Program-made: the position numbers and the translations under genes
NCBI GenBank assembly: GCA_963736695.1
Contig: CAVTPU010000004.1
Span: 372,001-436,000 of the forward strand
DNA length: 64,000 bases
Origin: CAVTPU01 sp963736695
Lineage (GTDB): Bacteria; Actinomycetota; Actinomycetes; Mycobacteriales; Micromonosporaceae
Direction of reading: 5' to 3'
In this document: positions 8,463 to 17,193 of the stretch, in pieces
Numbering within the stretch: position 1 is the first letter of the stretch
How the letters are laid out: the number at the start of each line of letters is the position of its first letter
Notes under the pieces: model-generated
Told to the model about the DNA's origin: nothing
What the model saw: the letters and a program-made list of their open reading frames with translations, nothing else
Database searches by the model: none

Positions 8463-9677
8463 GCCCCACAGACGTGGGAACGCGGGCTCTATCTCGCCGC
8501 GCACCCGTTCGCCTATCCACTGATCCGGTTCCTCGCCCGGCGCGGACCCGTCGTGCGGGTCCCCGGAATCGGGGTCGTCGTCAACGACGCGCGCCTCGCC
8601 CGTGAGGTGCTCCTCGACAGTGAGACCTTCCGCAAGGACGGCCCCGGCTCACCGGGCGACCTGTGGACTCCGATCCTCGGCCCGTCGGTGCTGCTCAACA
8701 TGGAAGGCCCCGCCCACCGGGCGCTGCGCCACCGCCTCGCCGGCCTCTTCAGCTCCGGATATGTGGGCCGCCTCTGCGCGGACGTGCTCGCCGAACCGCT
8801 CGCCGACCTCACCTGCCGGCTCCGTGCGGGCGAGACCATCGACCTAGTCGACACGATGCGGGTGCTCACCGGCGCCGTGATCTGCCGGGTGATCGGGCTC
8901 GCCACCGACTCGCCCGCCGACCACCGCCGCATGTTCCACCAAGGCGAACGGATCGTCGCGATGGTCAACCTGCGCACCCGACGGTTGTCGGCCACGCAGA
9001 TCGACCGCGCCCGCGACGTGCTCGACCCGATCGGGGACATCGCCGCCGCGGCCTTCCACTCCGGTGACGACACCACCGTCATGGGTCGCATGCGCGCCTT
9101 GGACCTGTCCGAAGAGGAGGCCCGCGGCGCGGCCGGCGCGTTCTTCCTCACCGGCACCGAGACCGTCGCGACCCTCGTCCCGCGACTCATCGCCCTGCTG
9201 CACGACAGCGGCGACCTCGACCGGGTCGCCGACGACCCCACCCTGCTCGACCACGCCATCGACGAGGCGATGCGGGTCACCACCCCGACACCGGTGATGC
9301 TGCGCGGCGTGCGCGCGGCGACCCGAATCGGCCGGGTCCCGGTGCGCCCCGGCGACCGAGTCGTCATCGCCACCCACAACTGCTGCCGCGCCACCGGCGG
9401 GTTCGACCTGGACCGTCCACACCCACCGGACCTGCACCGATTGTGGTTCGGCGCCGGAGCGCACCTGTGCATCGGCTATCCGCTCGCGCTCGCCGAGACC
9501 CGCGCCATCGCCTCCGCGGTGCTCGCCGCCGCCCCGCTGCGCGTGGTGCGCCGGCGGGCCGCACGCCGCGTGCTCATCCCCACCTACGCCCGGTTCGAGA
9601 TCGCCCACGCGGCGACTCCAGGCGCGGCCCCGGTCGCGGCCCCGGTCGCGACGCCGTCCCCATCGGACCCCCGATGA
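8457..9677 (+). CDS. Cytochrome P450 (second in locus)
   Basis: A 406-residue P450. 'LWFGAGAHLCIGYPLAL' is the heme loop with Cys at about residue 338, 'FFLTGTETVAT' is the I-helix, 'DEAMRVTTPTP' the ExxR helix and 'HRALRHRL' the C-helix HxxxR heme-propionate contact. A Pro/Ala-rich tail of about 20 residues follows the usual C-terminal strand. The start is the second ATG of a small duplication; it lies 14 bases beyond the glycosyltransferase stop. The gene overlaps the following ligase by ATGA. It shares ARRVLxPTYA with the P450 at 5350-6534, indicating paralogy. The likely role is oxidation of the alkyl or acyl chain made by the OleA-like enzyme. Confidence 0.93.
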   Translation: MSAPQTWERGLYLAAHPFAYPLIRFLARRGPVVRVPGIGVVVNDARLAREVLLDSETFRKDGPGSPGDLWTPILGPSVLLNMEGPAHRALRHRLAGLFSSGYVGRLCADVLAEPLADLTCRLRAGETIDLVDTMRVLTGAVICRVIGLATDSPADHRRMFHQGERIVAMVNLRTRRLSATQIDRARDVLDPIGDIAAAAFHSGDDTTVMGRMRALDLSEEEARGAAGAFFLTGTETVATLVPRLIALLHDSGDLDRVADDPTLLDHAIDEAMRVTTPTPVMLRGVRAATRIGRVPVRPGDRVVIATHNCCRATGGFDLDRPHPPDLHRLWFGAGAHLCIGYPLALAETRAIASAVLAAAPLRVVRRRAARRVLIPTYARFEIAHAATPGAAPVAAPVATPSPSDPR

Positions 9678-11214
9678 GCGCCGACCACCTAGTCGACCTC
9701 GTGCTGCGCCGGGCTGACATCGACCCGCACGCCGTCGCCCTCGTCACCGGCGACGGCGACGCCGCCACCCTGCGCTATGGCCAACTGCGCCGCCGGATCC
9801 TCGCCGTGCGGCAGGGCCTCGTCGACGCCGGACTGTCCCCCGGCGACGGGGTGCTCTTCTCGGTGCGCCCATCCGCGCGGTCACTGGTGCTCGCGCTCGC
9901 CGTCGTCGCCGCCCGCGGCGTCGTCATCTTCGCCGACCCCGGCGCCGGACCGGAGATGTTCACCGCGCGACTGCGCCTCGCGGCTCCCCGCTGGGCCGCC
10001 GCCGAATCGGTCCTCTACGCCGCGAGCAGGCTGCCCCCACTGCGCAGGCTCGCCCGGCGCCGGGGGCTGCACCTGCCGAACCTCACCCACCTGCCGGTCG
10101 ACCACCACGTCTACACCGGACGGTGGCTGCCCGGCGTGCCACGCCACGCCCTGGCACTGTCCACACTGGAACAGACTCAGCCACCGAGCCAGCACCCGAC
10201 GAGCTCGACCCCGACGACACCGCCGTCATCATCTTCACCTCAGGCACGACCGAACACCCGCGCGCGGTCGTGCACACCGGCGCGTCACTAGCCGCCGCAC
10301 TCGAACTCTTCCACACCCGAGTCCCGATCAACCCCGGCGACGTCGTCCACACCGACCAACTCATGCTCGGCCTGCCCACCCTCATCAGCGGAGCCCGCTG
10401 GTCACTGCCCCCGCTCGGCGGCTCCCCCACCACCTTCGCCGACCACCTGCGCAGCCGGGGCGCCACCCACACCTACTGCGTGCCGACGCACCTCGCCGAG
10501 GTCCTCGACGCCTCCGGCGACACCCTGCCGGCCCACCTGCGACACGTGATCCTCGGATCCGCGCCCGCCCCCGCCCCCCTGCTGCGCCGAACCATCGCCG
10601 CCGCACCACACGCCGACGTCACCTCCGTCTACGCCATGACCGAGATCCTGCCCGTCGCGATCGCCACCGCCGCCGACAAACTCGCCCACACCGCCTCCGG
10701 AGCCACCGGCGACCTGCTCGGCTCCCCGCTCCCCGGCGTCGACGTCGCCCTCACATCCGACGGCGAACTACTCCTGCGCGGCCCCAACCGATGCTCCGGC
10801 TACCTCGGCGACCCCCCACCGGAGTGGCTGCCCACCGGCGACCTCGCCCGACTCGACGACGCCGGCCGCATCGTCCTCATCGGACGCAAAAAAGACATGA
10901 TCATCCGCGATGGATTCAACCTCTACCCCGGACTCTACGAGCCCGCGATCCGTGCCGAGCACGGCGTCGCCGACGCCGCCTACGTCGGAGTCCCCCACCC
11001 CGACACCGGCGACGAACACGTCGTGCTCGCCGTCGTCCCCACCACCCCCGACGACCACACCCTCGTCCAACACCTCACCCGGCGACTGCCCCACATCGTC
11101 GACCACGGAGCCATGCCCGACCGCATCGTGCTCACGCGCGAGCTTCCGCGCAGCGGACGATCCCGCAAACTCGACCGAGCCGCGCTGCTCTCACTCGTAC
11201 AAGGAAAATCATGA
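9674..11214 (+). pseudogene. OleC-like acyl-AMP ligase (ANL superfamily) split by a frameshift
   Basis: Two frames together give a protein of about 513 residues, the usual size for this family. The first frame (from ATG 9674, overlapping the P450 stop as ATGA) runs 'MSADHLVDLVLRRADIDPHA' through 'RHALALSTLEQT'; the second continues 'ATEPAPDELDPDDTAVIIFT' and holds all catalytic motifs: 'FTSGTTEHPRAVV' (A3, with Arg where Lys is usual), 'SVYAMTE' (A5), 'WLPTGDLARLDD' and 'GRKKDMIIRDGFN' (A7/A8), and 'PRSGRSRKLDR' with the A10 Lys. The switch falls around 10150-10190 and corresponds to one missing base. No slippery heptamer is visible, so this is either a real inactivating indel or a base-calling error. 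In Ole pathways the homolog adenylates a beta-hydroxy acid and closes a beta-lactone. Confidence 0.8.
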
Positions 11215-12149
11215 AGATCGCCGTCACCGGAGCGTCCGGCTTCGTCGGCGGCGCGACCTGCCGCCTGCTCGTCGCCGACGGACACCAGGTGCACGCCTTC
11301 GGCCGACGCTCCACAGTCGACCCCACGCACATTGGCGGCGCCCACTATCGGGCATGGGACATCACCACCGGCCCGCTGTCCGACCCACCTGACGTCGACG
11401 CGACCGTCCACTGTGCCGGCACCGTCACCGATTGGGGCCCGCCCCGGGGCTTTCACGCAACCAACGTCACGGGTACGGGCAACGTGCTCGACTCGTTTCC
11501 CACCGCCCGCGTCGTCCACGTGAGCACCGCCAGCGTCTACGACCCACGCACAGCCACCATCATGGCAACCGAGGATCAGGCGCCCGTGCGCCGCTATCTC
11601 AACGCCTACGGCGCGTCGAAAGCCGCCGCCGAACGCCTCGTGCTCGACGCGATGACCGAGCGGCCCGCCATCATCCTGCGACCCCACGCCGTCTACGGCC
11701 CCGGCGACACCACCCTGCTCCCCCGCGTGCTCGCCGCCGTCCGCGGACGATGGCTCATCGCCATCGGCGACGGCCGACAACGCCTCAGCCTCACCTTGGT
11801 CGACAACCTCGCCCGCGCTTGCGCGCTCGCCGCCACCGGCCCCGTCGACCGGGGCATATTCAACGTCACCGACGCCGAGCCGGTGGCCCTCGACGACGTG
11901 CTGCGCGCGCTGCTCGCCGCGCGCGGCATCGCAGCCCGACCCATCTATCTCCCCGAGCGGATCATGGCGCCGCTCGCCGGCGCCCTCGAGGCACTGAACG
12001 CCCGCACGGGGTGGCGATCGCCGCCGAAGCTGACCCGTTATGCGGTCAGCCACCTCGCCCACGAACGCACTCTCGACATCACCGCCGCGCGGCGGGACCT
12101 CGGCTATGACCCGTCACCCACCTCATTGGACGGCGCACACCACTGGTAA
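11211..12149 (+). CDS. OleD-like NAD(P)-dependent reductase (extended SDR, 3beta-HSD-like)
   Basis: A 312-residue extended SDR. 'MKIAVTGASGFVGGATCRLL' holds TGASGFVG for cofactor binding; 'HVSTASVYDP' and 'YGASKAAAERLV' provide the catalytic Ser and YxxxK; 'RPHAVYGPGDTTLLPRVL' and 'LVDNLARACALAA' are the usual substrate-side motifs. In the Ole pathway OleD reduces the beta-keto acid made by OleA to a beta-hydroxy acid, which fits the gene order here. The start overlaps the ligase stop as ATGA, indicating translational coupling. It is the last gene of the plus-strand run and faces the convergent minus-strand beta-helix gene 23 bases away. Confidence 0.85.
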   Translation: MKIAVTGASGFVGGATCRLLVADGHQVHAFGRRSTVDPTHIGGAHYRAWDITTGPLSDPPDVDATVHCAGTVTDWGPPRGFHATNVTGTGNVLDSFPTARVVHVSTASVYDPRTATIMATEDQAPVRRYLNAYGASKAAAERLVLDAMTERPAIILRPHAVYGPGDTTLLPRVLAAVRGRWLIAIGDGRQRLSLTLVDNLARACALAATGPVDRGIFNVTDAEPVALDDVLRALLAARGIAARPIYLPERIMAPLAGALEALNARTGWRSPPKLTRYAVSHLAHERTLDITAARRDLGYDPSPTSLDGAHHW

Positions 12150-12172
12150 CGACCATGTCGGACGCGGGAACA

Positions 12173-14065
12173 CTAACTGAAATGGGCCGTGATCAGTGCG
12201 TAACCCGGGCCGCCCGCGCCACCCGCACCGGACGGATACCCGTTCAGGCTTGCGCCCCCGCCTCCGCCACCGGCACCCCGGTATCCCGCCGCACCGGTCT
12301 GCGCGGTGCCGGTCTTGCACGCCGCACCACCGCCGGGACCATTCGACGCAACGCCCTTTCCGATAGTGGCGGGATCGACGCCACGCGTCGGGTTGGAGGT
12401 GGCTACCACTCCCCCACTGCCATACGTCGCCTCGCCACGGGTTCGGGAGTAGCCACCCGGGCCTCCGTTGCCCTCCACATCCGCCGATGTTATCCCGCCA
12501 CCCGGGCCGGGACTTCCGCATCCGCCACCCGTCTGAGTGGCCGCGGCGCCCGGCCCGCCGGTTGTCGACGCTGAACCACCAGGGTTGCCGTTGACGCCGC
12601 CTAAAGCGGCTACCCCACCCGCGCCGCTGCTCGTGGTCCCGCCCGAGCCACCAGCAGTGTTTCCACAGCGAAGGTGACCACCGAAGACCGTTGCCCCGCC
12701 GGCCGATCCAGCGTTGCCATTCGTATTGTTTGCCGTCACCGCCGCGCCGCCGGCGCCGCCAGCACCGACGGTGACCGTGACTGGGCTGGTTAGTTCGGAG
12801 ACATCCAAGTCGACCGACGGAGATGCCGCTGCTGGCCCCGCCGCCACCACCACATCGAACCGTTCCCGGCCGCTCCACGGCGCCCGGAACCACCCCCGCC
12901 GCCGCCGCTCATGAGCGTCACCTCAAGGACCTTGGCACCGATGGGGATGTCGTAGTAGTAGGTTCCAGCAGTCACGTATTCCGTCGCCTCGGGGACCTGC
13001 GGAATGGTTACCGCGGCGGCGTTGAGGCTGACCGGCGTGGTGACAGTGTATCGATTCAGAGTGACTTCACAGCCGGCGTCGACGAGGATCGAATATGTCG
13101 GGTCATTCGGTGGGCTGTCCGGGTTCCCTGGACTTCCTTCGTACAGTCCGTTCACGATGATGCTGTTGGACGCGTCGGTAACCCAGAACGCCGTGCCAAT
13201 GTTCTGCAGCATGAACGGGGTGTTCACAACGAGGTTTCGCGAACCAGAGATCTTCCATGCGTACCCCGGATACCCGGCGTTCAGTGAACTGAAGTCGTAC
13301 GGCGCTTCCATACCGCAGGAGTTGAACGTCAGGCCGTTGCTGTCGGCGACCTCGTATCCGATCCCCAGAGAATCAGCGGCACAGGAATCCCACGTGCTGT
13401 AGGCCATCTGATTGATTCGGTAACCAGCTGCGCGGCAACCGGCCGCGTAGCAACTGCTGAACACCGTGGCCGTTCCGTCCGCCGACCCTTTCCCGTAGAC
13501 ATTGAAGCCGTGCCGTCCACAGGTGTATACCTTCACACCCGAGATCGAACAGACGACGGGCTCCTCTATCTCGATGCCATCCCTCCCCCACCACTGGATG
13601 AAGCAGTCCTTCACCGTGTGGTAGAAGATGGCAGGGAGGTCACCGGTAGTCAGCTTGATGGCCGTGGCATCGGTCTGGATTGGCGTTACTGCCCTCTTCC
13701 GGTTCGGCCGCTCCCACGAGGCGCAGGCCTTCCCACGAACACGACGAGATTCCTTCCCCGACGAACCCGTGCTTTGCGCCAACGGTCTGGCGGATCACGG
13801 ATGCCCCATGCGAGCCAGTCGGATCCCAGCTCGGGCCGTACTCCGTCGCGTCAGCGGTGTGGTGCGACCCGGCGCCTTCGCCCAGAAACCGATATCCACT
13901 GTGGGGGATGCTGAGCGAATCAGAGATGTCGTAGATTCCGTGTGGAAAGAAGACCAGGCCACCTCGATTGCTCGGTATGCTATCGATGGCGTCCTGAATG
14001 GCTTCAGTGTCGTCCGTCGCGCCGTCCCCCACCGCGCCAAAGTCCTGTACGTTCGCTATGCCCAT
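12173..14065 (-). pseudogene. Pectate-lyase-superfamily beta-helix protein with Gly-rich tail, frame-disrupted
   Basis: The N-terminal part (14065 to about 13690) starts 'MGIANVQDFGAVGDGATDDT', the hallmark of pectate_lyase_3/tailspike-like right-handed beta-helices. The middle part (about 13690-12900, another frame) continues the helix ('DCFIQWWGRDGIEIEEP', 'YAWKISGSRNLVVNTPFML'). The C-terminal part is Gly-rich: a short 'CGGGGGASSGISV' stretch in a third frame, then 'DLDVSELTSPVTVTVGAGGA' and many GG/AG repeats back in the first frame. Three single-base insertions (near 13690, 12865 and 12815) would explain the path and restore the frame. Such proteins bind or cleave polysaccharide, often in phage tails or secreted enzymes; no signal peptide is visible. 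It lies between the two arms of the biosynthetic locus and may be an insertion there. Confidence 0.7.
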
Positions 14066-14245
14066 GGTGACCTCGCAAGTGCTTCAGTTGCACACGGGTA
14101 CGGAGCCTTCAGCCAGACGTGACGCGAGGGCGAGTGGAGTTATCCGGCGCGCCGACCCAACGCCACGTTCCCAGCTCCACGAGAGCCTATCATCGATAGC
14201 TCTAGATCTCCATCGGAGCGAACGGGTACGTGAGGCTCCACGGGA

Positions 14246-15295
14246 TCAGCCCAGCAGCAGTGCCCCGTACAAGGTGAGTCCCGGACCGAATGCGAGGAGC
14301 GCGATCGGGCCAGTGCCGCCGGCCCGGGTCCGAAGGATCTGGTCGAGAATCATGAGAACGGTGGGTGACGAACAGTTGCCGTGTGCGGCGAGGCAGGTCC
14401 GCGACGGCGCCATCTCCGCCCCGCCGAGATCCAGCTGATCGGCCACGACGTCCAGAATCCGCGGCCCACCGGGATGGATCGCCCAGTCTCCGATCTCCGA
14501 CACCGCCCACCCCTGCCGGGTTGCCAACTCCGACACCAACGGACCCACGTGATGGGCCAGCACCTCCGGCACCTGCGGCGACAGCCCCATGCGGAACCCG
14601 AGGTCGGTCACCTTCCAGGTCATGTGGTCGGCGGTCGCATAGTCGGTCCGACAACCGATCTCGACAACCGCCGGACCTCCCCCGTCGGGAACCAGCACCA
14701 CCGCGGCGGCGGCGTCGGAGAACAACGCGTGAGTCACCACCTGCTGCGGGTCCGACGCCGCCGGCTGAACGTGCAGACTCGTCACCTCCACGCACAACAG
14801 GATCGCCGGACGGCCATGCGACGCGACATAGTCGGCCGCGACGCCCAGCCCGGGCAGCGCCGCATAGCAGCCCATGTGCCCGACGAACACCCGGCGACTG
14901 TCCAGCGGCAGACCCAGGTCACGGGCCAGCAGAATGTCCAACCCGGGCGTGACATATCCGGTGCAGGAACACGCGACGAGCATGCCGACGTCGGCCGCCG
15001 CCACCCCGGCCTGCCGCAGCGCGGAGTCGATCGCCTGCCGCCCCAACGACAACGCCTCGGGCAGATACCGCAGCATCCTCGCTCCCGTGGACCACCCGGA
15101 GACATCCTCGACGAGGGGATTGACCGCACCGTGCCGGGTATCCACCCCGGAGTTGGCGAAGATTCGCTTGGCCAGACTCTCCGCGACGCCCGCGTAGTGG
15201 CTGGCAAAATACTTCTCCCACAGGTCGCTCTGCCGCACCGGCGGCGGATGAGCGACCCCGATGCCAGCGATCGCGGCCCGACATGGCCTCACCAC
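14246..15295 (-). CDS. Type III polyketide synthase (chalcone/stilbene synthase family)
   Basis: A 349-residue homodimeric-type PKS. Cys143 ('VGHMGCYAALPGL'), His274 ('WAIHPGGPRILD') and Asn307 ('AAHGNCSSPTVL') form the catalytic triad, and 'LAFGPGLTLYGALL' is the C-terminal GFGPG-like loop, here with Ala first. It should extend a CoA-linked starter with malonyl-CoA to give a pyrone, resorcinol or phloroglucinol; starter and chain length cannot be read from the sequence. Two adjacent GTG codons (15295 and 15292) are possible starts; the second overlaps the preceding gene's stop as GTGA, so it is translationally coupled to the acyl-CoA dehydrogenase gene. It ends a minus-strand run of methyltransferase, flavoenzyme and PKS. 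Confidence 0.92.
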   Translation of the reverse strand: MVRPCRAAIAGIGVAHPPPVRQSDLWEKYFASHYAGVAESLAKRIFANSGVDTRHGAVNPLVEDVSGWSTGARMLRYLPEALSLGRQAIDSALRQAGVAAADVGMLVACSCTGYVTPGLDILLARDLGLPLDSRRVFVGHMGCYAALPGLGVAADYVASHGRPAILLCVEVTSLHVQPAASDPQQVVTHALFSDAAAAVVLVPDGGGPAVVEIGCRTDYATADHMTWKVTDLGFRMGLSPQVPEVLAHHVGPLVSELATRQGWAVSEIGDWAIHPGGPRILDVVADQLDLGGAEMAPSRTCLAAHGNCSSPTVLMILDQILRTRAGGTGPIALLAFGPGLTLYGALLLG

Positions 15296-16455
15296 CTCGG
15301 GACCACGCCATCACGATCCGGATCCCCGCCCAGCGCGGCGACGCCCAACCAGTCCGCGCAGACATCGGATGTGGCCGGCTGCAGCGAGGCGCACCGGGCG
15401 TCCCGGAACAGCCGCTCCAACGGATGCCCCCGCCGCGACGCCGACGTGCCAGCCGCCTCCATCATCGACGCGGCCACCTCCATCGCCGTGGTGCCGGCGA
15501 TCAGCTTCGCCCGCCAAACCCACCGGTTGGTGACCTCGTCTCCGGGTGCCTCGGTCACCAGTCTGGCCGCTTCGGTCACCACCAAACGTGCTGCGGCCAC
15601 CGCCGCGTCCGCCCGGCCGATCCGTGACCGCACCGACGGCAGCGACGCCAGGCCACGGTCCCGACAGTGGGTCACGGCCTCGTCCACACAGGACTGAGCC
15701 ACACCAACGTAGACGGCCGCGTAGCTGGCCACCATCCAGTGTGGCAGGACCGCAGCGATCAGCAGTGCGAGCCCCTCCACCCCACCGAGCAACGACTCGG
15801 GAGGCACGACGACGTCGAGATGCAGGTCGTCGGAGGCGGTCGCCCGCATCCCCAGCGAGTCCCATGTGGACTCCACAGTCAACCCGCGACTCGTCGCCGG
15901 GACGACGAACTGCGACACGACCGAATCGTCGGTCGACGAGCGGGCGGAGACGAGGAAGGCGTCAGCGACACCAGCACCGGACACGAAGGACTTTGTGCCC
16001 CTGATGCGAAAGCCGCCAGCGGCGGGCTCATACCGCGTCTCCATCGCGGACAGGCGCGAGCCCGTCTTTCGTTCACTCATGGCCACGGCATAGAAGCAAC
16101 CCCGCGCCGCGCCCGCCAACAGTGCGTCACGAGAGGCAAAGAACGATTCCGGTACGCCCAACGAGCGCACCATCTCGTCCGGGACGCTCGCCAGGCCACC
16201 GGTCACCGACGCGTGCATGTTGAACGCGAGAGCCGTCGCGCCATGCGCCCGACCGAGCTCATACGCCACCTGAGCATAGTCGGCATAGGACCTCTCCAGA
16301 CCGCCCAGCCGGCGCGGTGTGAACAGCCCGAACAAACCCGCGGCTCGAAGATCCGCGAAGTCGTCGGTCGGGAACTGACCCGTGCGGTCATGATAGGCCG
16401 CGCGGGCGGCGAACGTCGGCCGCAGGCGCGCGACAAGTTCCGATGGCTCAGTCAT
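15289..16455 (-). CDS. Acyl-CoA dehydrogenase-family flavoprotein
   Basis: A 388-residue member of the acyl-CoA dehydrogenase fold. 'GLFTPRRLGGLERSYADY' is the N-terminal helix domain, 'CFYAVAMSERKTGSRLSAM' and 'RIRGTKSFVSGAGVADAFLV' the beta-domain that contacts flavin and substrate, and 'LERLFRDARCASLQPATSDV' the C-terminal helix region. I do not see the Glu base typical of fatty-acid beta-oxidation enzymes, so a related flavin-dependent hydroxylase or desaturase role is equally possible. ATG 16455 follows AAGGAGAG and overlaps the methyltransferase stop as ATGA, which fixes the start. The placement suggests it prepares a starter acyl-CoA or oxidises the product of the type III PKS. Confidence 0.82.
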   Translation of the reverse strand: MTEPSELVARLRPTFAARAAYHDRTGQFPTDDFADLRAAGLFGLFTPRRLGGLERSYADYAQVAYELGRAHGATALAFNMHASVTGGLASVPDEMVRSLGVPESFFASRDALLAGAARGCFYAVAMSERKTGSRLSAMETRYEPAAGGFRIRGTKSFVSGAGVADAFLVSARSSTDDSVVSQFVVPATSRGLTVESTWDSLGMRATASDDLHLDVVVPPESLLGGVEGLALLIAAVLPHWMVASYAAVYVGVAQSCVDEAVTHCRDRGLASLPSVRSRIGRADAAVAAARLVVTEAARLVTEAPGDEVTNRWVWRAKLIAGTTAMEVAASMMEAAGTSASRRGHPLERLFRDARCASLQPATSDVCADWLGVAALGGDPDRDGVVPRW

Positions 16456-17183
16456 CCACTCTCCTTGATTCCCCAACCCTGATAAAGCACAGCGGTCGAC
16501 CGAGTCGGCACCATCGGCACGTCACCGCGCCGACGGAGCAGCCAACGCAGCAGCGGCCCGATGGCCGGACGCAGTCCACGAAACCGCAGAACCACACCGC
16601 CCTCAGCGCACGCGGCGGCGAGACGAGCAGGCTCGACGAACAGCGATGGATCATGAATGCCCTTCGGCGCAGCTCCCGGAATCCGCTCCGCCACGGTGAC
16701 CGCGACGAACCGGGCCACCCTCGTCGCGTTGATCGTGTCCAGCACCAGCAGTCCACCCGGTCGAAGCACCCGGCACGCCTCGGCGATCACAGTGGACGGA
16801 TCATCGACGTGTTCGAGAATCTCACCGGCGCTCACCACATCGGCGCAGCGGTCTGCCAACGGCAGTCGGCGGACATCCGCGCGCACCGGAATGACCCCGT
16901 GGTCTCCGGCCTGCCGCAGCGACGTCTCCACGAGGTCAACGCCCACGTGCCGAAATCCGAGCGGCCCGACATGCGGCGCCAACAGTCCCGCGCCACAGCC
17001 CAGATCAACCAACAACGGCGGTGCGGACGGATTATGCGTTCTGGAGACGCGGTGAGCGGCGATGAGCGCGGCCCGCGCCCGGGCGATCCAGTGCAGCATC
17101 GCGAACGCCCCGTCCGACCGCCACCACTCGTCCGCCAACTGCTCATACTGACGAAGATCGTTGCGTGATAGCGCGGTCGACAT
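16452..17183 (-). CDS. SAM-dependent methyltransferase, UbiG-like
   Basis: A 243-residue class I methyltransferase. It starts 'MSTALSRNDLRQYEQLADEW', resembling the N-terminus of UbiG/Coq3 O-methyltransferases (xYExLAxxWWxxxG), and 'LLVDLGCGAGLLAPHVGPLG' is the SAM-binding motif I; 'AGEILEHVDDPSTVIAEACR' and 'VLRPGGLLVLDTIN' are motifs II and III. It probably O-methylates a phenolic or quinol hydroxyl, consistent with an aromatic product of the adjacent type III PKS and a neighbouring UbiA enzyme. Only about 10 bases separate its start from that of the divergent prenyltransferase, so the two promoters must overlap each other's coding sequence or transcripts must be nearly leaderless. Confidence 0.83.
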   Translation of the reverse strand: MSTALSRNDLRQYEQLADEWWRSDGAFAMLHWIARARAALIAAHRVSRTHNPSAPPLLVDLGCGAGLLAPHVGPLGFRHVGVDLVETSLRQAGDHGVIPVRADVRRLPLADRCADVVSAGEILEHVDDPSTVIAEACRVLRPGGLLVLDTINATRVARFVAVTVAERIPGAAPKGIHDPSLFVEPARLAAACAEGGVVLRFRGLRPAIGPLLRWLLRRRGDVPMVPTRSTAVLYQGWGIKESG

Positions 17184-17193
17184 AGGGAGAAGC

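Noticed and set aside
10150..10190. Programmed -1 frameshift in the ligase
   Set aside because: The shift direction fits, but no X XXY YYZ slippery site or downstream structure is visible, and the family does not use frameshifting.
10980..12062. Minus-strand open frame of 360 codons under the ligase and OleD-like genes
   Set aside because: Composition is an antisense reflection (His/Gly/Arg/Asp-rich), while the plus frames contain all catalytic motifs.
12173..12815. Gly-rich minus-strand stretch considered as a PE_PGRS-like protein
   Set aside because: There is no PE domain, and the stretch continues a beta-helix protein upstream once frame shifts are allowed.
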